A stretch of 64,000 nucleotides of DNA from Atrichornis clamosus (Eukaryota; Chordata; Aves; Passeriformes; Menuridae), in NCBI GenBank assembly GCA_013400975.1, contig WBMZ01003044.1:29494-93493 (forward strand), given 5' to 3'. Of this stretch, positions 1 to 12,800 are shown one piece after another. The notes under the pieces are model-generated. The model worked only from the letters and a program-made list of their open reading frames with translations, ran no database searches and was not told the origin of the DNA. Each line of letters starts with the position of its first letter. The stretch's first letter is position 1. The position numbers and the translations under genes are program-made.

Positions 1-742
1 TGTTTTGAGTTTTGCAGTATACTGATGACTGACAACCCATTTTTATGGGATTCAGTTAAAATGAAATTATGACAGAAAAAAGCAGAGCTGTACTGCAGTA
101 ACACAACTTAAAAGATGGAGTCATAGGACAACTATAGATGTGGTACTGCCTTGAAAAAAATACTGTTTACAAAACCCAGGAAAAATTAAAACCATGGAGA
201 ATAAACAGGACAAGTTATTAACGGATCCTAAATAGGTCAACTACAGACCACTGCAACAATAGTAGAACTCATGAATTAACTTCATTCTTCTCTCACCCAT
301 CCACACCTGGGGGGTTTCATTTTCACATTTGAAGTCCCAAGTATCCACTACAGAAACATGAGCTGTGCATATTCAACACCATTTCGGCAGTGCAAGACTT
401 ACAGAGATCATGTACTTCTACACCATGAGGATCTGGATAGTATCTCATTTCAGTACACTTACAAGGAGATAGCATCACCTTCCCTACTAACAGAAGGGAT
501 GTCTCTTATCAGTGGTGTTCAGTGGTACCTTACAGCTTAGATCCTTACTGAGGCAGGTTTGCTTATCATCCTCCAAGAGAGGATTAAAGTGCAACAAGCA
601 TATTTCACACTTCACAACATGATGCACATGGTCAGTGTAGATATGGAACTGCAATCCTCTTGCTTACTGCTGGACAGATCACTGGAAGAGAGTGGCCTAT
701 AAGGTCTTTGTCCCCTTCTGCTTTCCCAATATGGGCTTTAGC
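1..742 (-). other. PIKFYVE: PIKFYVE 3' UTR, partial
   Basis: Sequence downstream of the stop codon, continuous with the last coding exon. Neither AATAAA nor ATTAAA is visible on the minus strand here, so the poly(A) site probably lies left of the window. Only one AUUUA-type pentamer was noticed (near 230). Small plus-strand reading frames, such as 358-540, are not credible genes. Confidence 0.75.
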
Positions 743-858
743 TTAGCAATTCAGGCCCAGTCCTGTCCAATGGTCTGGCACCATCAGGAAATACTTGTCC
801 ATAGCTTCACAAAACCTGGTCCGGTACAGTTCTGGAGAGACCACCGTGGGCATCTTTC
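743..858 (-). CDS. PIKFYVE: PIKFYVE exon 42, C-terminal end of kinase domain
   Basis: Residues 2080-2117 and stop TAA (743-745). It encodes KMPTVVSPELYRTRFCEAMD and ends in HWTGLGLNC, the conserved C-terminus of the family. Acceptor is cgcactag|GAAAG; the exon is entered in phase 1, matching exon 41. Confidence 0.95.
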
Positions 859-3800
859 CTAGTGCGTAAGAGTTAAGAGCAGTAAGAGCAGGGCTAAAGA
901 GAATGCTGCAGTACAGACAGATGTCACGTGAGATTACACTAGCAGATTACACAGCATAAAATTGAAGGCAACAAGACAGAACCTTATGAAGTTCAACAAC
1001 AACAAGTGAAAGGTCGTGCACCTGGGAAAACATAACGCAGGAACACAGCACAGTTGGGATCTACCTGTCTGGGGAGCAGCTCTGTGAAAGGGACCTGAGG
1101 ATCCTGGTGGACAAGCAGCTCACTGTGAGTGAACAGTGCTGCTGCTGCTGTTGTGGCAAAGAAAGCCAGCAGGACACTGGACTGCATCAACAAGGGCATC
1201 ACCAGCAAAGAGAATGAAGTCATTACCCCACTCAGCATCCCAGCATTATCTTTCACCTGAAAGTGCTACTTCCTGGCCACACTTGGAATACTGTGTTCAG
1301 TTTTGGTGCCTGATACACAAAAAAGATGTGAACAGGCTGAAGAGGGTCTAGAGAAGGGCCACAGAGATCATACAAGGGCTGGGAAGCCTGACATATGTGG
1401 AAATGCTGATAGAACTCGATTTTTTCAGCCTTGGAAAAAGGTTCAGGGGAGACCTTATCACCATGTGCCTGTATTTAAAGGATGGCTATAAAGAAGATGG
1501 AGACTCTTTTTACAAGGAGTCACATGGAAAAGATGAGGAGTAATGGGTACAAATTATCCCAGAACAGATTCCAATTAGACTCAAGAGTAAAATTTTTCAC
1601 AATGAGAACAATCAGCCATTGTAATAATATCCCCAGGGAAGTGACGGATTCCCCAACACTGGACGCATAAGATTCAGCTGCACAGGGTACTAAGCCATTT
1701 TGTCTGGACTGTGCTTTTGACAAGAAAGGCTGGACCAAATAATCCTTGACATCCCTTCCAACCTGGTATTCTATGATTCCTTCCCCTGTTCTGGACAACT
1801 TAGTCTGTTGCAAATTTGCATGGTGGGAAAGTGGTGACTTTATTAGCACAATTATAGAAAGTTTCCAGGTAACAAGGAAACATGATCAAAAGTTTTGCTT
1901 TCATTCTGGACTTACCTTGTCCTCCCAAGATGCCAGTTGACTTTACCACCATTTCAAGCTTTTTGTCCCAGGTAAAAGTACGAATATAGTCTGTTGCAAT
2001 TAAAAAAAAAAATCCACATTCAAACATGTTTTATTTGACATAACCCAAGTAACGCTGTTCAAAAATGTATCTATTTCCCCAAAACAAGGGCAGGAAAGCA
2101 CTAGACTTTCAAAGTCAGAGCTTCAGTGTTTTGCCTACCAGTCACCTCATTTTCTGTAATATTGATTACATTTGGGTAGGGTGACTAGAGTATCTCAAGA
2201 GCAAGAACAGGCATGTCTGTCTTTATCCACGTTAGAGTGTCAAGGGCTCATTTTATAAGGGTCACTTAGCTCACCCTCATCCCAGAAGCCCCACTAGCAG
2301 CATTGAGGCTTGGACACCCCTCCATTTAAACCAGTATTTCTCACCACGGCAGCCACCTATAGGTTTGGTAACAGAAAGCAAGTGATTTCCACTTAATGAT
2401 AGGGAGGACTGGAAACATCACCAGTGACCTTGATTGGAAGAGGGGGCAGCAAGAAGACGACTTCAGAATTGTTTCCCAGTCCCTTCCAGAGAAAGCATGC
2501 TCAGTCAATACAAGCACATGAATATTTTGCTCTGCAAAGCTGAAGCTGCAGTAAGATCAGTTTTTCATTACTGGATATTATTATCTCCTAACATTTGACT
2601 GCAACTGTAATTATACAATTTTGAATTTACTGTTTCTAGATTTACAAAAGGCCACCATAAGCATCCACATTTCACCTCACCTGTGCTTAACAGAAAACTC
2701 ATCCAGACCTGACAATCTTAAGACTTATCCATTTATCTGAATACTCTTTGAAAGCATTCCTTGGAGTATTTTGGGATGGATATCATAATTTTGTTCACTA
2801 ATTACTATCACTTCATGCTCCAAGGTCCAGAGTCCCACACAACAGAGCCTACAAGTAAAGTCTTCTAAGCTTTTCATAGACCTAACTTACTGATTCCTGT
2901 ATCACAAGGATCTAAAATAGGTAGAGATACTGACTTCAGATTCAAACACAATCCAAGCCTACAGTTTTTAGTTCCAGTCCAATGCAAATTTAACTTGAGT
3001 ACTTTGTAAGTTCTCAGGGTATCATCTAGAGAACACTGATAGCCTGATACGAGAAGGCATGTTCTCTCTTTTTGAAGGTATTTGTGTTCACCAAGTTCCT
3101 TCACATATTTGTGTTAAACACTGAAAGAAGTGTTAGCTTTAAATATCATATAAAATATACTCTTTAATTAGGTAAGACTTGACACAGGACAACAGAAAGC
3201 CACACATACAGAAGGAGCACATGGTCAGTGCAGTCTCATCCTGTTTACCCCAATATTCAAGAGTCTACAGAACTAAAAAGTAGTAACAGTTTGCAGTTCT
3301 TTGTAGCTGGGATTTTAACTCTCAACTAGAAATGTTATTGAAATGGCTTTCAGGCTTTATCAGAATAAGAGTATCCAGACCTCCTGGCCTGAGATCTCAT
3401 CTGGAAGTATTTCTGACCTAGGTTTGAAGACAATTTCATTTCCATGAGTCACTTCCACATCCTGCAAAATGGCCTCATCTCCAAGTCTTTTATACTATAT
3501 AAGTTTGCCTGTCTAGAGATGAGGCTCTACTGTCAAGTCAGAGGATGCAGCAAGGTAATTACTGTGTTGCCACCCATATTATCCAGGTCAGACTACATGA
3601 TCACAAGAGACCCCATCACATTTAACTTCTCTCTTTCAATCCTACCAATACTGTTTCTCCTTAGATCCTCTCCACACAAGTTAAGATTTAAAAGACTATG
3701 TAAACATGACTAAACATAAATTTAAAGATTAACCACATAAAAGCATACAAATAACCTTCCCTGATTCAACTGGAGTCAAAGTGTAGCTTAAACTACCTGT

Positions 3801-6800
3801 GAGGCCTCCTGCATATACTCATAGCAATGCAAATACTAATATAAGCCTATACAAGACCTGGAGAGAAGACTTCCTGCCTCCACTTTGAATACCCACAAGA
3901 GGAGAGGGTGGTATTCCACCAGGGAGAAGACAAGATTTCCTGACACGCACCTCTCTGGTAGTAGCACAATTCTGAGAGTACTATAAACACAAAGCAGAAG
4001 AAAACTGCTTCACCATCTGAAAGCAAGAAAATACAAAAGACAACCTACCAATGATCCCAACAACCAGCTCATTGTTCGTATCATCACGACCCACCAGCAA
4101 GGAATAGTCGATGATGAGATGGCTGGAAAGGAACTGGGAATCACTGTGTATGGAAGCTTTCAGCACAGCTTTGCAATGGGAACGGATATACAGAGGATTG
4201 TCTCGAACCATCTTCAGAAGGTTTTCATCCAGCAGGACTACATCACAAGTTTCCTTGCCCGTGTCTGTTTTAACATTTCTATTCCGGAGGGAGCCCTTCA
4301 GGTCAAACACCTGCAAATGGAGAACAGCACTACTTTGTTACATTTTCATGTAGGGTTACAGACTTCAATACCTAACATTTGAGAAGGCAGCACAGCAAGT
4401 CAACTGCTTCCTTCTCTTCAGGAGGAAAAGAGTTAACAAAAAGTATTTCTGTACTACAACAATTAGTTTCCCAAGTGGAGAGTAGCATGTAAGCTTAGGT
4501 GAAAGCTCCGTTACCATAATTCACACGTTTTAGGCAAGTTTTTTCATTAATATTTAGTCTAAATTAAGAGAAAAACAGTGTCTCTACTTTTTACATTGTT
4601 TAGGTAAATGCAGTTTTCCAGGCAGTTTCTACAGACTTAATTCCTGACAATAGTAAAGCCACTGAAGAGGGAGTTGGGTGGTTCATGAAGCATCATTACC
4701 ATCTGTTAAGTCTGACAAGCCAAGAAACAGACCCATCGTTAGGTCTGAAATGATCTCTGGAGGTCTCTAGTCCAAAGTCCTGCTTGAAGTAGGTCCTGTT
4801 AGAGAAGGTTGTTCAAGTTCTGTCCAGTCAAAATTTCACTAACTTCCAGAATAGAGTCCACAGTCAGCTTGGGTTTCTGTTTTCTAGTGCCTGAGCCCTC
4901 CTCATGGTTCAAACAACAGACAAACAAAAAGAAAACCCACAACATCCTTTACATCTATATAGAATTCCCTCAGTTCACTTCCACCCACAAACATTCCCTG
5001 AGGACAGGCACTGAGAGGTAAGGTGGAAGGAATTGATGCTATCTAGTTTTCGAAATGATATTTAACTTCCTTTTCAGCTTCAAATCTCTTTATATAGAGA
5101 ATTTCCCTCTAGTCATTTTAAGATCTTCATTCTATTGCCTGATAAAATTTGCTTTTCCTTGACTAAGAGCAAGACTGAAGACAAAATCTTGTCCCACACC
5201 TGAAGTCCCACACCAAGAAAGACGGTGTGTTGAAAAAATTCTTAGTTCCCCCCACTACACAGTAGCTCACCATCTCTGTGACTGAGACTCTCATTCTAAG
5301 CAAATTAGTCTGTAATTCCAGTCAGTTCCTCTGAAAGCTTTGTAAGAAGATTTTACATTTTCCTAATTATGTTGGTAATGCTTTCTCTCAGACCCCAGAG
5401 ATACAGGGACAAACAAGACTTCTAAAGACTGAACCCTGCACAACAGCTATCTGAACTAGCCAACACAGGCATCAAGTTCCTGAGGGTCACATAACAACAG
5501 GCACAAACTATCATCTTTGAGCAGTGCTAGGTGTAGGCAGCACATGCAACGTTAAAAGTTACCTAGATGGCTACTGGTGACCCTGCTCTTGCCCCCAGTC
5601 ACAAGTGCACTGCAAGGGAACAGAACACTTCATTCTTACCTGAGCCATTTTCCTGCCATAGAAGAGGTTTTCCATGACGAGCAGATCCAGCTTCTTTTCA
5701 GTGTTGTTTTGAGAGTTCTTATAACCAATTCGATATACTCCAAGGATTTTAGCCAGTGCTGTGGGCTTCTGATGAAGACAAGACATGGGTTAAGATCTCT
5801 GTGTAGAGACAATCAGCAAATACTAGAAGCACCAATGTTCTGTCTGTTTGTGTATTACAGCTTAGAAGCCCTAGTAAAAATTTCCACTTTACATTTTAAA
5901 AACACATTATTAGTGTAATTCCTACCCCTCTGACATTTTTATTAAAGTGAAAAAGATTAATAGAAACTTTTACTAGTAAAATACAGAACACTGCCTAAAA
6001 TAAAAGGTACTTCTTTTTTAATACCTTCTGCTGAACTGCATTAGTGATGTAAGTGAAGTAGTGTGGAGCAAAGTCGAGGAATGACTGGACTTCTAGACGA
6101 GGCATCTGCTTCAAGATGAACCTATCGTCTGTTTTAACATCAGACAGAGGTAATGGGGTTAACATACAATAAGTGATGTATTATTCGCAATTATTTAGGA
6201 CTGTCACATAGCTGAAATAGTTTGAAAAATTCAAGTACTACAATTCTCTTAAATCCTTACCTACAGAAGCTCATTTCTAGATTCTTTTTACCTCACGTAT
6301 TCTGAATGTCAGTCTCCCTGGATTTCAGCCTTCCAGGCAATCAGGGACAAGAGACTGCCTACACTAGAACTACCTCAGTTATATAGGTTTCCTATATAGA
6401 CAACAGAAACAGCCTACAGACCCTTCTATTCAATACCTGTTTTACATAGGAGCATAGAAACAGTCACAGTTTAAAAAAAATTAGATTAACTATAGCACGT
6501 GTCCTTAATAACAAGTTTTCCTTGAATGATACTCAAGTTTTTGTTTTCTGAAGCCTGCCTAACAGAGTATAGCCCTTCTGTTCAACTGGCCTTCCTAGCT
6601 GCTACTGCTGAAAAACAGAACTACATCTGGTTCTCCTGCATACACTGAGACAAATAATTTGATATTGAAGACCCCAGAACAATCCACTTAATTTTCTCTT
6701 CTGAGTGGCCACTTCACAATCAGCAACCCTCTGAATAGAGGTTATCAGAGATTAAATGACACACTAACCACCACCACCCACAACTAATACCCTCTAATTA

Positions 6801-9800
6801 TGAAGGGGGAAGAAGCTGCATTTACCCTCAGTCACATAGAACGCAGCTCCAGATTTGCCACCTCGTGCCTGCCAGGGCATTGAGTGAGAGAGGGATCGGA
6901 TGAAATCCTCTTCACTGCTCCCCAGTATCACTTCACGCATCTTGTGAAACTCCCCAGCATAATAAATCCGGCAGTAGAACTTGGCATTCGCATCTGAAAA
7001 CTCTGCAAGAAACAGTTTGCCTCAAAACCAGCATGCAATACTCACTGACTACCCAAAACAACACTCTGAGGTTTTACTGAAGTCTAGAAGAATATTATTG
7101 TGCTAAACATCCTTCTCATGCTTATTGTAATTCAGAAGTTTCAACCAATAGGATTTAAATGGAAAACTTACAGGAAAGTCAACTCCCTCTAGGTTAACTC
7201 ACAGCATATGTCATGGGAAAGTGTTTAGACAAAAGAACAATTAAAAAAACTTCATAGAGTATTTTTGCAAAAGAGATTGATTGCAGTAAGTAAAAATTGC
7301 ATTACTTTTTCTTGATTTGCTTTTCCTTCATGATGAATACAAAGAAAAGACAATTATTAACTTCAAGATTTCCACTACATTTTCATGAAGAAAGGAGTTT
7401 GTCAGTTAAGACCAAGTTGTTATTTACAACTACTCACGGAGTTCCACGTGGGGATTCACCAGCTGTTTCTTCTGTCCATCTCCTCCATCTCCATCATCTG
7501 AAGGCATAAACAGACCATCCCGTCAGGGCTGTTCATCATTATTACTGAGAAAGCCACATTAGGTACTACTTGTAAAGCCACATTACAAGAAAAATATTTT
7601 CTTTCTTTTTTCCAAGAATATAGAGGGAACTATACACAGGGACTCAGAAATACAGCCATAACTATGTAATATAATACATATCCTAGAAGGTCACTGCTGT
7701 TCATGGACACGTAAGTCCAACCTTTCTCTTTCTCTTCATTCATTTTCCATGAGCTGAAACAATGAGAATTAAACAGCAAGTAAGAAAGAGAGACTGGGCT
7801 GCTTAACTAGAGGCAACTCAATTCAAAGGCATCCAAGTCCAGATCACTCAATGTCCCCATAGTTCAGGTTTGAAAGACCCTGTTTCCCTTATCACAAAGA
7901 AAAGCAAAGTATTTAGGAAAAAGCCATATTTGAGGTTCAAGTGATTCATTTTCAATGCATGCTGAGTAACCTTGGACAAGCAGGAATGCATTCTGGACCT
8001 TACGAGTATGAATGAGGTTTGGGAGAAGCAACAATCCAAGAGAGAAGACAAACTCTACAGTCTTGTACCTTGAGTCTCTGCTCCTTGGTTTTCTGCCCCC
8101 TCTTTGCCCATCTGTCCAACCTGGTAGTAAGCACTGTCAGCACCACGTAAGGTCTCTTTCTTATGGGAAGACAGGTCTGGGCTCTTCCCTCCCGTGCCAC
8201 GGAAGAAAGACAAAACACCAGATGGTTTCTTTGCTACAGTGAAGAGGAATAAAAAAGATGGTGTTGGCATTTCCACAGCTTAATAAAAGCGTAACTTCTG
8301 TGAGCATTCCCCATTCATTGTTCTAACTGGAGGAATAATGCCATTCAACTGTAACTCATTTGCTATTCTTCAGGCAACCAAGGTCCGTGAGGTTAGCTGA
8401 TCTAGTGTTCTCAGTAGCATCCTAGAACGCAGAGTCATTTCAAAACACTGCAAGACCAAGCATGAGTGTCTTTAACATAGCAAGAACTTCATGTCTCCAT
8501 TTCAAAATATTTTAACTGCCATCTTTTTAAAGAAGGCAATGCCAACAGAGGGCATCACACCCCACTGAACAGGCTAGATTCAAGAACAATCCTAGGTCCA
8601 TTACATCATAACAAATTAAATCAGGGAATGACAGTTTGACCTCATAAGAATCAGAGAAAGCCACAGACTTTATAAACAAAAAGAACCCATACACTCCCAC
8701 CCTTCTCACGTTTTACATTAAGTCAACTCTAAGACTAGTCACAATTTCAACTCAGAATGCCTTTTTTTATTTTCTTTTTTTTCACAAGAGCTAGAATCCA
8801 GTTTAAGTGGATTCAAGCCTGAGCTGAGATTAACATCACAATTATGATTTCTGTGAAAGAGTCTTACGAGGTTCTGGTTCTGCATTGCGAATTGGACACA
8901 TGTTAGCCTCGGGCAGGCGGACAGGGCTACTGCTCTTGGGTTTGCTGTCTGACATGCTGAAAGGACAAAGAACAAAGAAGTCATGAATCCAACAAATACT
9001 GCCACCCAAGACACTACTGCTTTATGCCTGGACATTTATTTCTCCCCCACGCCTAAACACTGAGGAAGCAAACAGAGTTTAAAAGTGTAATGGCATGGGA
9101 CTCTCCAAAGTTGTTTTCCTCCACCTTCCTAAAAAATACCTCTCAGGGTCCATAGCTACAGTAGTATCTATGACCACAGCAAAGGTAAGCAGGCACAATA
9201 ATCGTAGCAATGCAGACAGTCAAGGGACTAAGTGATGGAGCCAGAACAGTCCCTAACATGAAATGGAAACTCACATACTGAAGTATGTATTGGTTACATG
9301 GAATGTGTCAGATTGAATCAGAAAGCAGAGATCCTAACAGGGGCATATTTTGAAGGTTCTTTCCAATCCTACGTTTGGCTTATTCACTACAATCACTCTG
9401 TGTTCACTGTATGTACTGTAGTTGCTGCATGTAACCTGTTCAGTTGTAGTCCTTCTTCAGAACTGATCTTCAGAGATGCTTTGGACAACTCATCCAGGGC
9501 ATTTCTGTACTCCTTGCAACTGAAGAGGAACAGAAGATTTTAAAAATATTAGAAAAAAAAAGAAAAAGAAAAAAGAAAAGAAAAAGAAAGAAAAAGACCC
9601 CAAAATAATTACGTGTCCTCTGGGAAACTCTGTAATACCAGCCTAAAAATTCAGTTCAGAGACAACCACAGGAAACAAAATATCATGGTAGAAAAACCTC
9701 TGCTTCATTTTTTCTTATAATTAGAACTTGGTTTCCTTAGAACAGAAGTTGCTCTAGATAATACTGCAGGAAAAATCTCCCCTTGTTTCTCCCCCTCCCC

Positions 9801-12800
9801 CAATTCAAGAATGCACTTCTTCAAAATTCTGCTGCCTTGTGACGCACAAACCCCAAGGTGTACTGAAGCAGCTGGTTTGGAGAGCTGAGCAGTAGCAAGA
9901 GCTGCTATGACCAAAGGCAGGCAAGGGACAGACTGCAGTGTCAATACCAACTGTTGTTCCCTAACTCAGTTGCACTTCCTCCAGGCTGGAAAGGTTGAGC
10001 CAACTGCAGGTGCACTTCTTTCTCTAATAATATCTAATTACAAGAAACACTGCACAACTAATTCATTTTTGTGTACTAGAATTCCACTAAAAAGTCCAAA
10101 ATCCAGCTGCACTTTCCATATCTCAGCAATAAAAGGAGAAAACCTCAGCTTTGGCAGAAACTCTAACACAGGTTAAGGTAGAAATTCTGTCATGCTTGTT
10201 CTGCTACAATGTAAATATTCCTCAAACACAAAAGCTGGAAAAATACAAAGTACATCAGATGAACAGCAAAATTACACCAATACCTGAGAGCAAAAGCTAT
10301 GATGGAGCTTGGTTCTTTCTCACAGACTGCAATGGGTACACGTTCATGCTCATACATTAGGTAGTGCTTATCTGGGTCACTGAATGAAAACAACAGAGAA
10401 ACTGTTAGTAGACAGCAAAAATTTGTGGCCAGGAAAGAAGTTTTGGTCCAGACCCAGATATCATCACTGCACTCCCAGGCACAAGCTGCAAGTCTCAGCA
10501 TCGAACCAAAGCTCCCCAGGTCAGCTTCTCCCAACAGACACATTCATAACTATGGTTATGTGGTTAATTCTAAATGGTAGATGTTAGGGCAATCAGCATT
10601 TCAAGCAGGCTGCTTATATCAGAAGACCAGCTCCAAGTTAGAATCAGAGTCTATTTCTGTTTAGCAGCCACTGTTTCTAATGGCACCAAAACCTGCCTGA
10701 GTTGGGTTTGACTGTCCAGCAGTATAGCCTGCAGAGTGAAATTAGGGGACAAACCTGGACTCTTTTCTGAACAAGCAGTTTAGCACCGAAAATTCCCCAA
10801 AGCCTCCTGGGTTCCTGTACTTCTTTTCTTTTACTTATCTGTAGTGTCCAGTCATTTAGCTTTTACCTCATTAGCCCAAGGCCTCCGCTTCTACCCTGGG
10901 GGTAGGATTCAGAAGTTAAACTCAGGCTGCCAAACATTAGGCTCATGTCAAACGAGAAACACTACAAAGCACGCAGACCAAGTAGCTGTAAGACTTTCCA
11001 GCCTGCCCATCTTCACATGAGAGGGAGACTTGAGGGCACATGCAGTAGCCATTGAACCTGACCTACACCCAGACAATGCCAATTTGAGTCCAACCCTTGG
11101 AAGAGGTCTGGAAGCAAAAACAAGAGGCAGGCATGTAGCTTTAGTAAGTCTTTGCTAAGGAAGGGCATTTCCACTCCCTCCCTGTAGCAATGAAGTTAGA
11201 AGGTACCTTTGTCCCCTCTTCCCCACCCCTTCATCTCCCACAAGAGCTCTGAGGAGGCATGCCTGCTAGGAGGAGGAGAACTGATAATGGATATACACAA
11301 GGGCAGATCATTCATAAGAAAGGTGAGTAACCTACAACCACCTGGAAGGGACACAGAAAACCTCCTACCTTGACAAAGTTTTCTAGCTTATTCAGAGGCA
11401 AACTCAAGATTTAAATTGTACACTGAGCAAAGGAAGCATGTGTGGCTCTGTCTGCAATCTGATGAGGTTGCTAATTTTGTACATTATATATATATTATGC
11501 AGTACTTACAATGGAAATGGAATGGGGTTATAGTTGTTTCCAGGCAAAAAGTTAGCCAAAATAGCTTTCATAGTAGACTTCTCCTTCACTTGGCTGTCTG
11601 TAGATCCCAGTGAGTGTCCATCAAACACATCTGGAACAGAGACATGTTAAGTCTGCATCACAATATCAAACCTTAAGCTGCAAATTCAGAAGGATGACTA
11701 CTACACACCACAGAGTTACCAGATTTATCATTTCCTAAATGGATCTTGTGCACTTGGCACAGAAAACCAAGAGAAAGAATACAAGATCACAACTGAACTA
11801 TACCTTCTGAGCTGCTTGTTGTATCCTGTTCAGAGAGTGTGTTGGCACCAGTCATATGCTCTGATACAACCTCTGGAGAGGTCGGCAGCTGCAGATGGGT
11901 GGAGCCTGTGGAGCTCTGACTTGATAAAGTAGTCAGGAAACGGTCCTCTGGGAGTACAAGGACAGTTAGGGACAGAAGAAAGCATTTTGCATGGTTGTCA
12001 GAAATGATACTGTTTGTTCCCAGCTCAATAACCAGGATCTACTTTCAAAAAGTTTTTACTTAGAAAGCAGGTAAGGCCACACAGACCAAAGGACTGGGTA
12101 AGCTAATCAGTGTAGCACATAACCTCCAGAAAATGCATACTCTTATAACTACTGTCTTCAGTTCCCACAAACTCTCAGTATGCTTCACAGGTAAGAGGTT
12201 CTCAGCACCCATAACCAGATCACAGAAGAAGTGAAACACATTTCCCAAATTCCACGTAGTTATTCAGTTATTTGGAAAGCCTCTGAAAGTTTTTAAACTC
12301 AAGTTCAAAGGAAAACCCTTAATGGCCAATTTAGTAATCATTAGTAATTCAGCTTCTTATTAGAAGCAGATGGCCGATTTCTATCTTATTCTTAGAAAGA
12401 ACAAATGCGACAAGATGGGATTTGCTGTTTCTCTGAATCATCAAATTTGACAAAAGCTCCCATGTTACAACAGGAAAGGGCTACAGCAAGCTGCTATTGG
12501 TAGCTGATGAAAAATAAGTCACAGACCTTTCTCGCCATTTTGCAGTGCTGGAGAAGCATTGCGTGGGGAAGCATCCATGCTACTGATCTAGGCAGAAAAA
12601 TAAAATACCAATGTTGAGGCCAAGCTCTTTACAGCTGTATCTTCTCCTGTGTGGAACACTTGCAAAAGCAGATGTACTACAACAGAGCACTCCCACCCAC
12701 TTCTCAGCCTATGCACTGCCACTGTATCTGTTATCACAGGAAAAAGACAAGGCAACAGCAACTCAAGTTGCAGTTCACAAGATGTTTATGCAGGCTATCA

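Noticed and set aside
993..1849. Several open frames of 62-109 codons on both strands
   Set aside because: They lie in the CR1 fragment or its flank and are broken pieces of, or shadows to, its reverse-transcriptase region.
1998..2010. A-run taken as a retrotransposon poly(A) tail
   Set aside because: On the PIKFYVE strand it is simply the T-rich tract before the exon 41 acceptor.
3981..4048. Extension of the exon 40 frame into intron 40 (ending in ...SSALCL)
   Set aside because: It is intron read-through. The GTAGGT donor joins exon 40 in frame to exon 41, which restores the conserved IIDYIRTF sequence.
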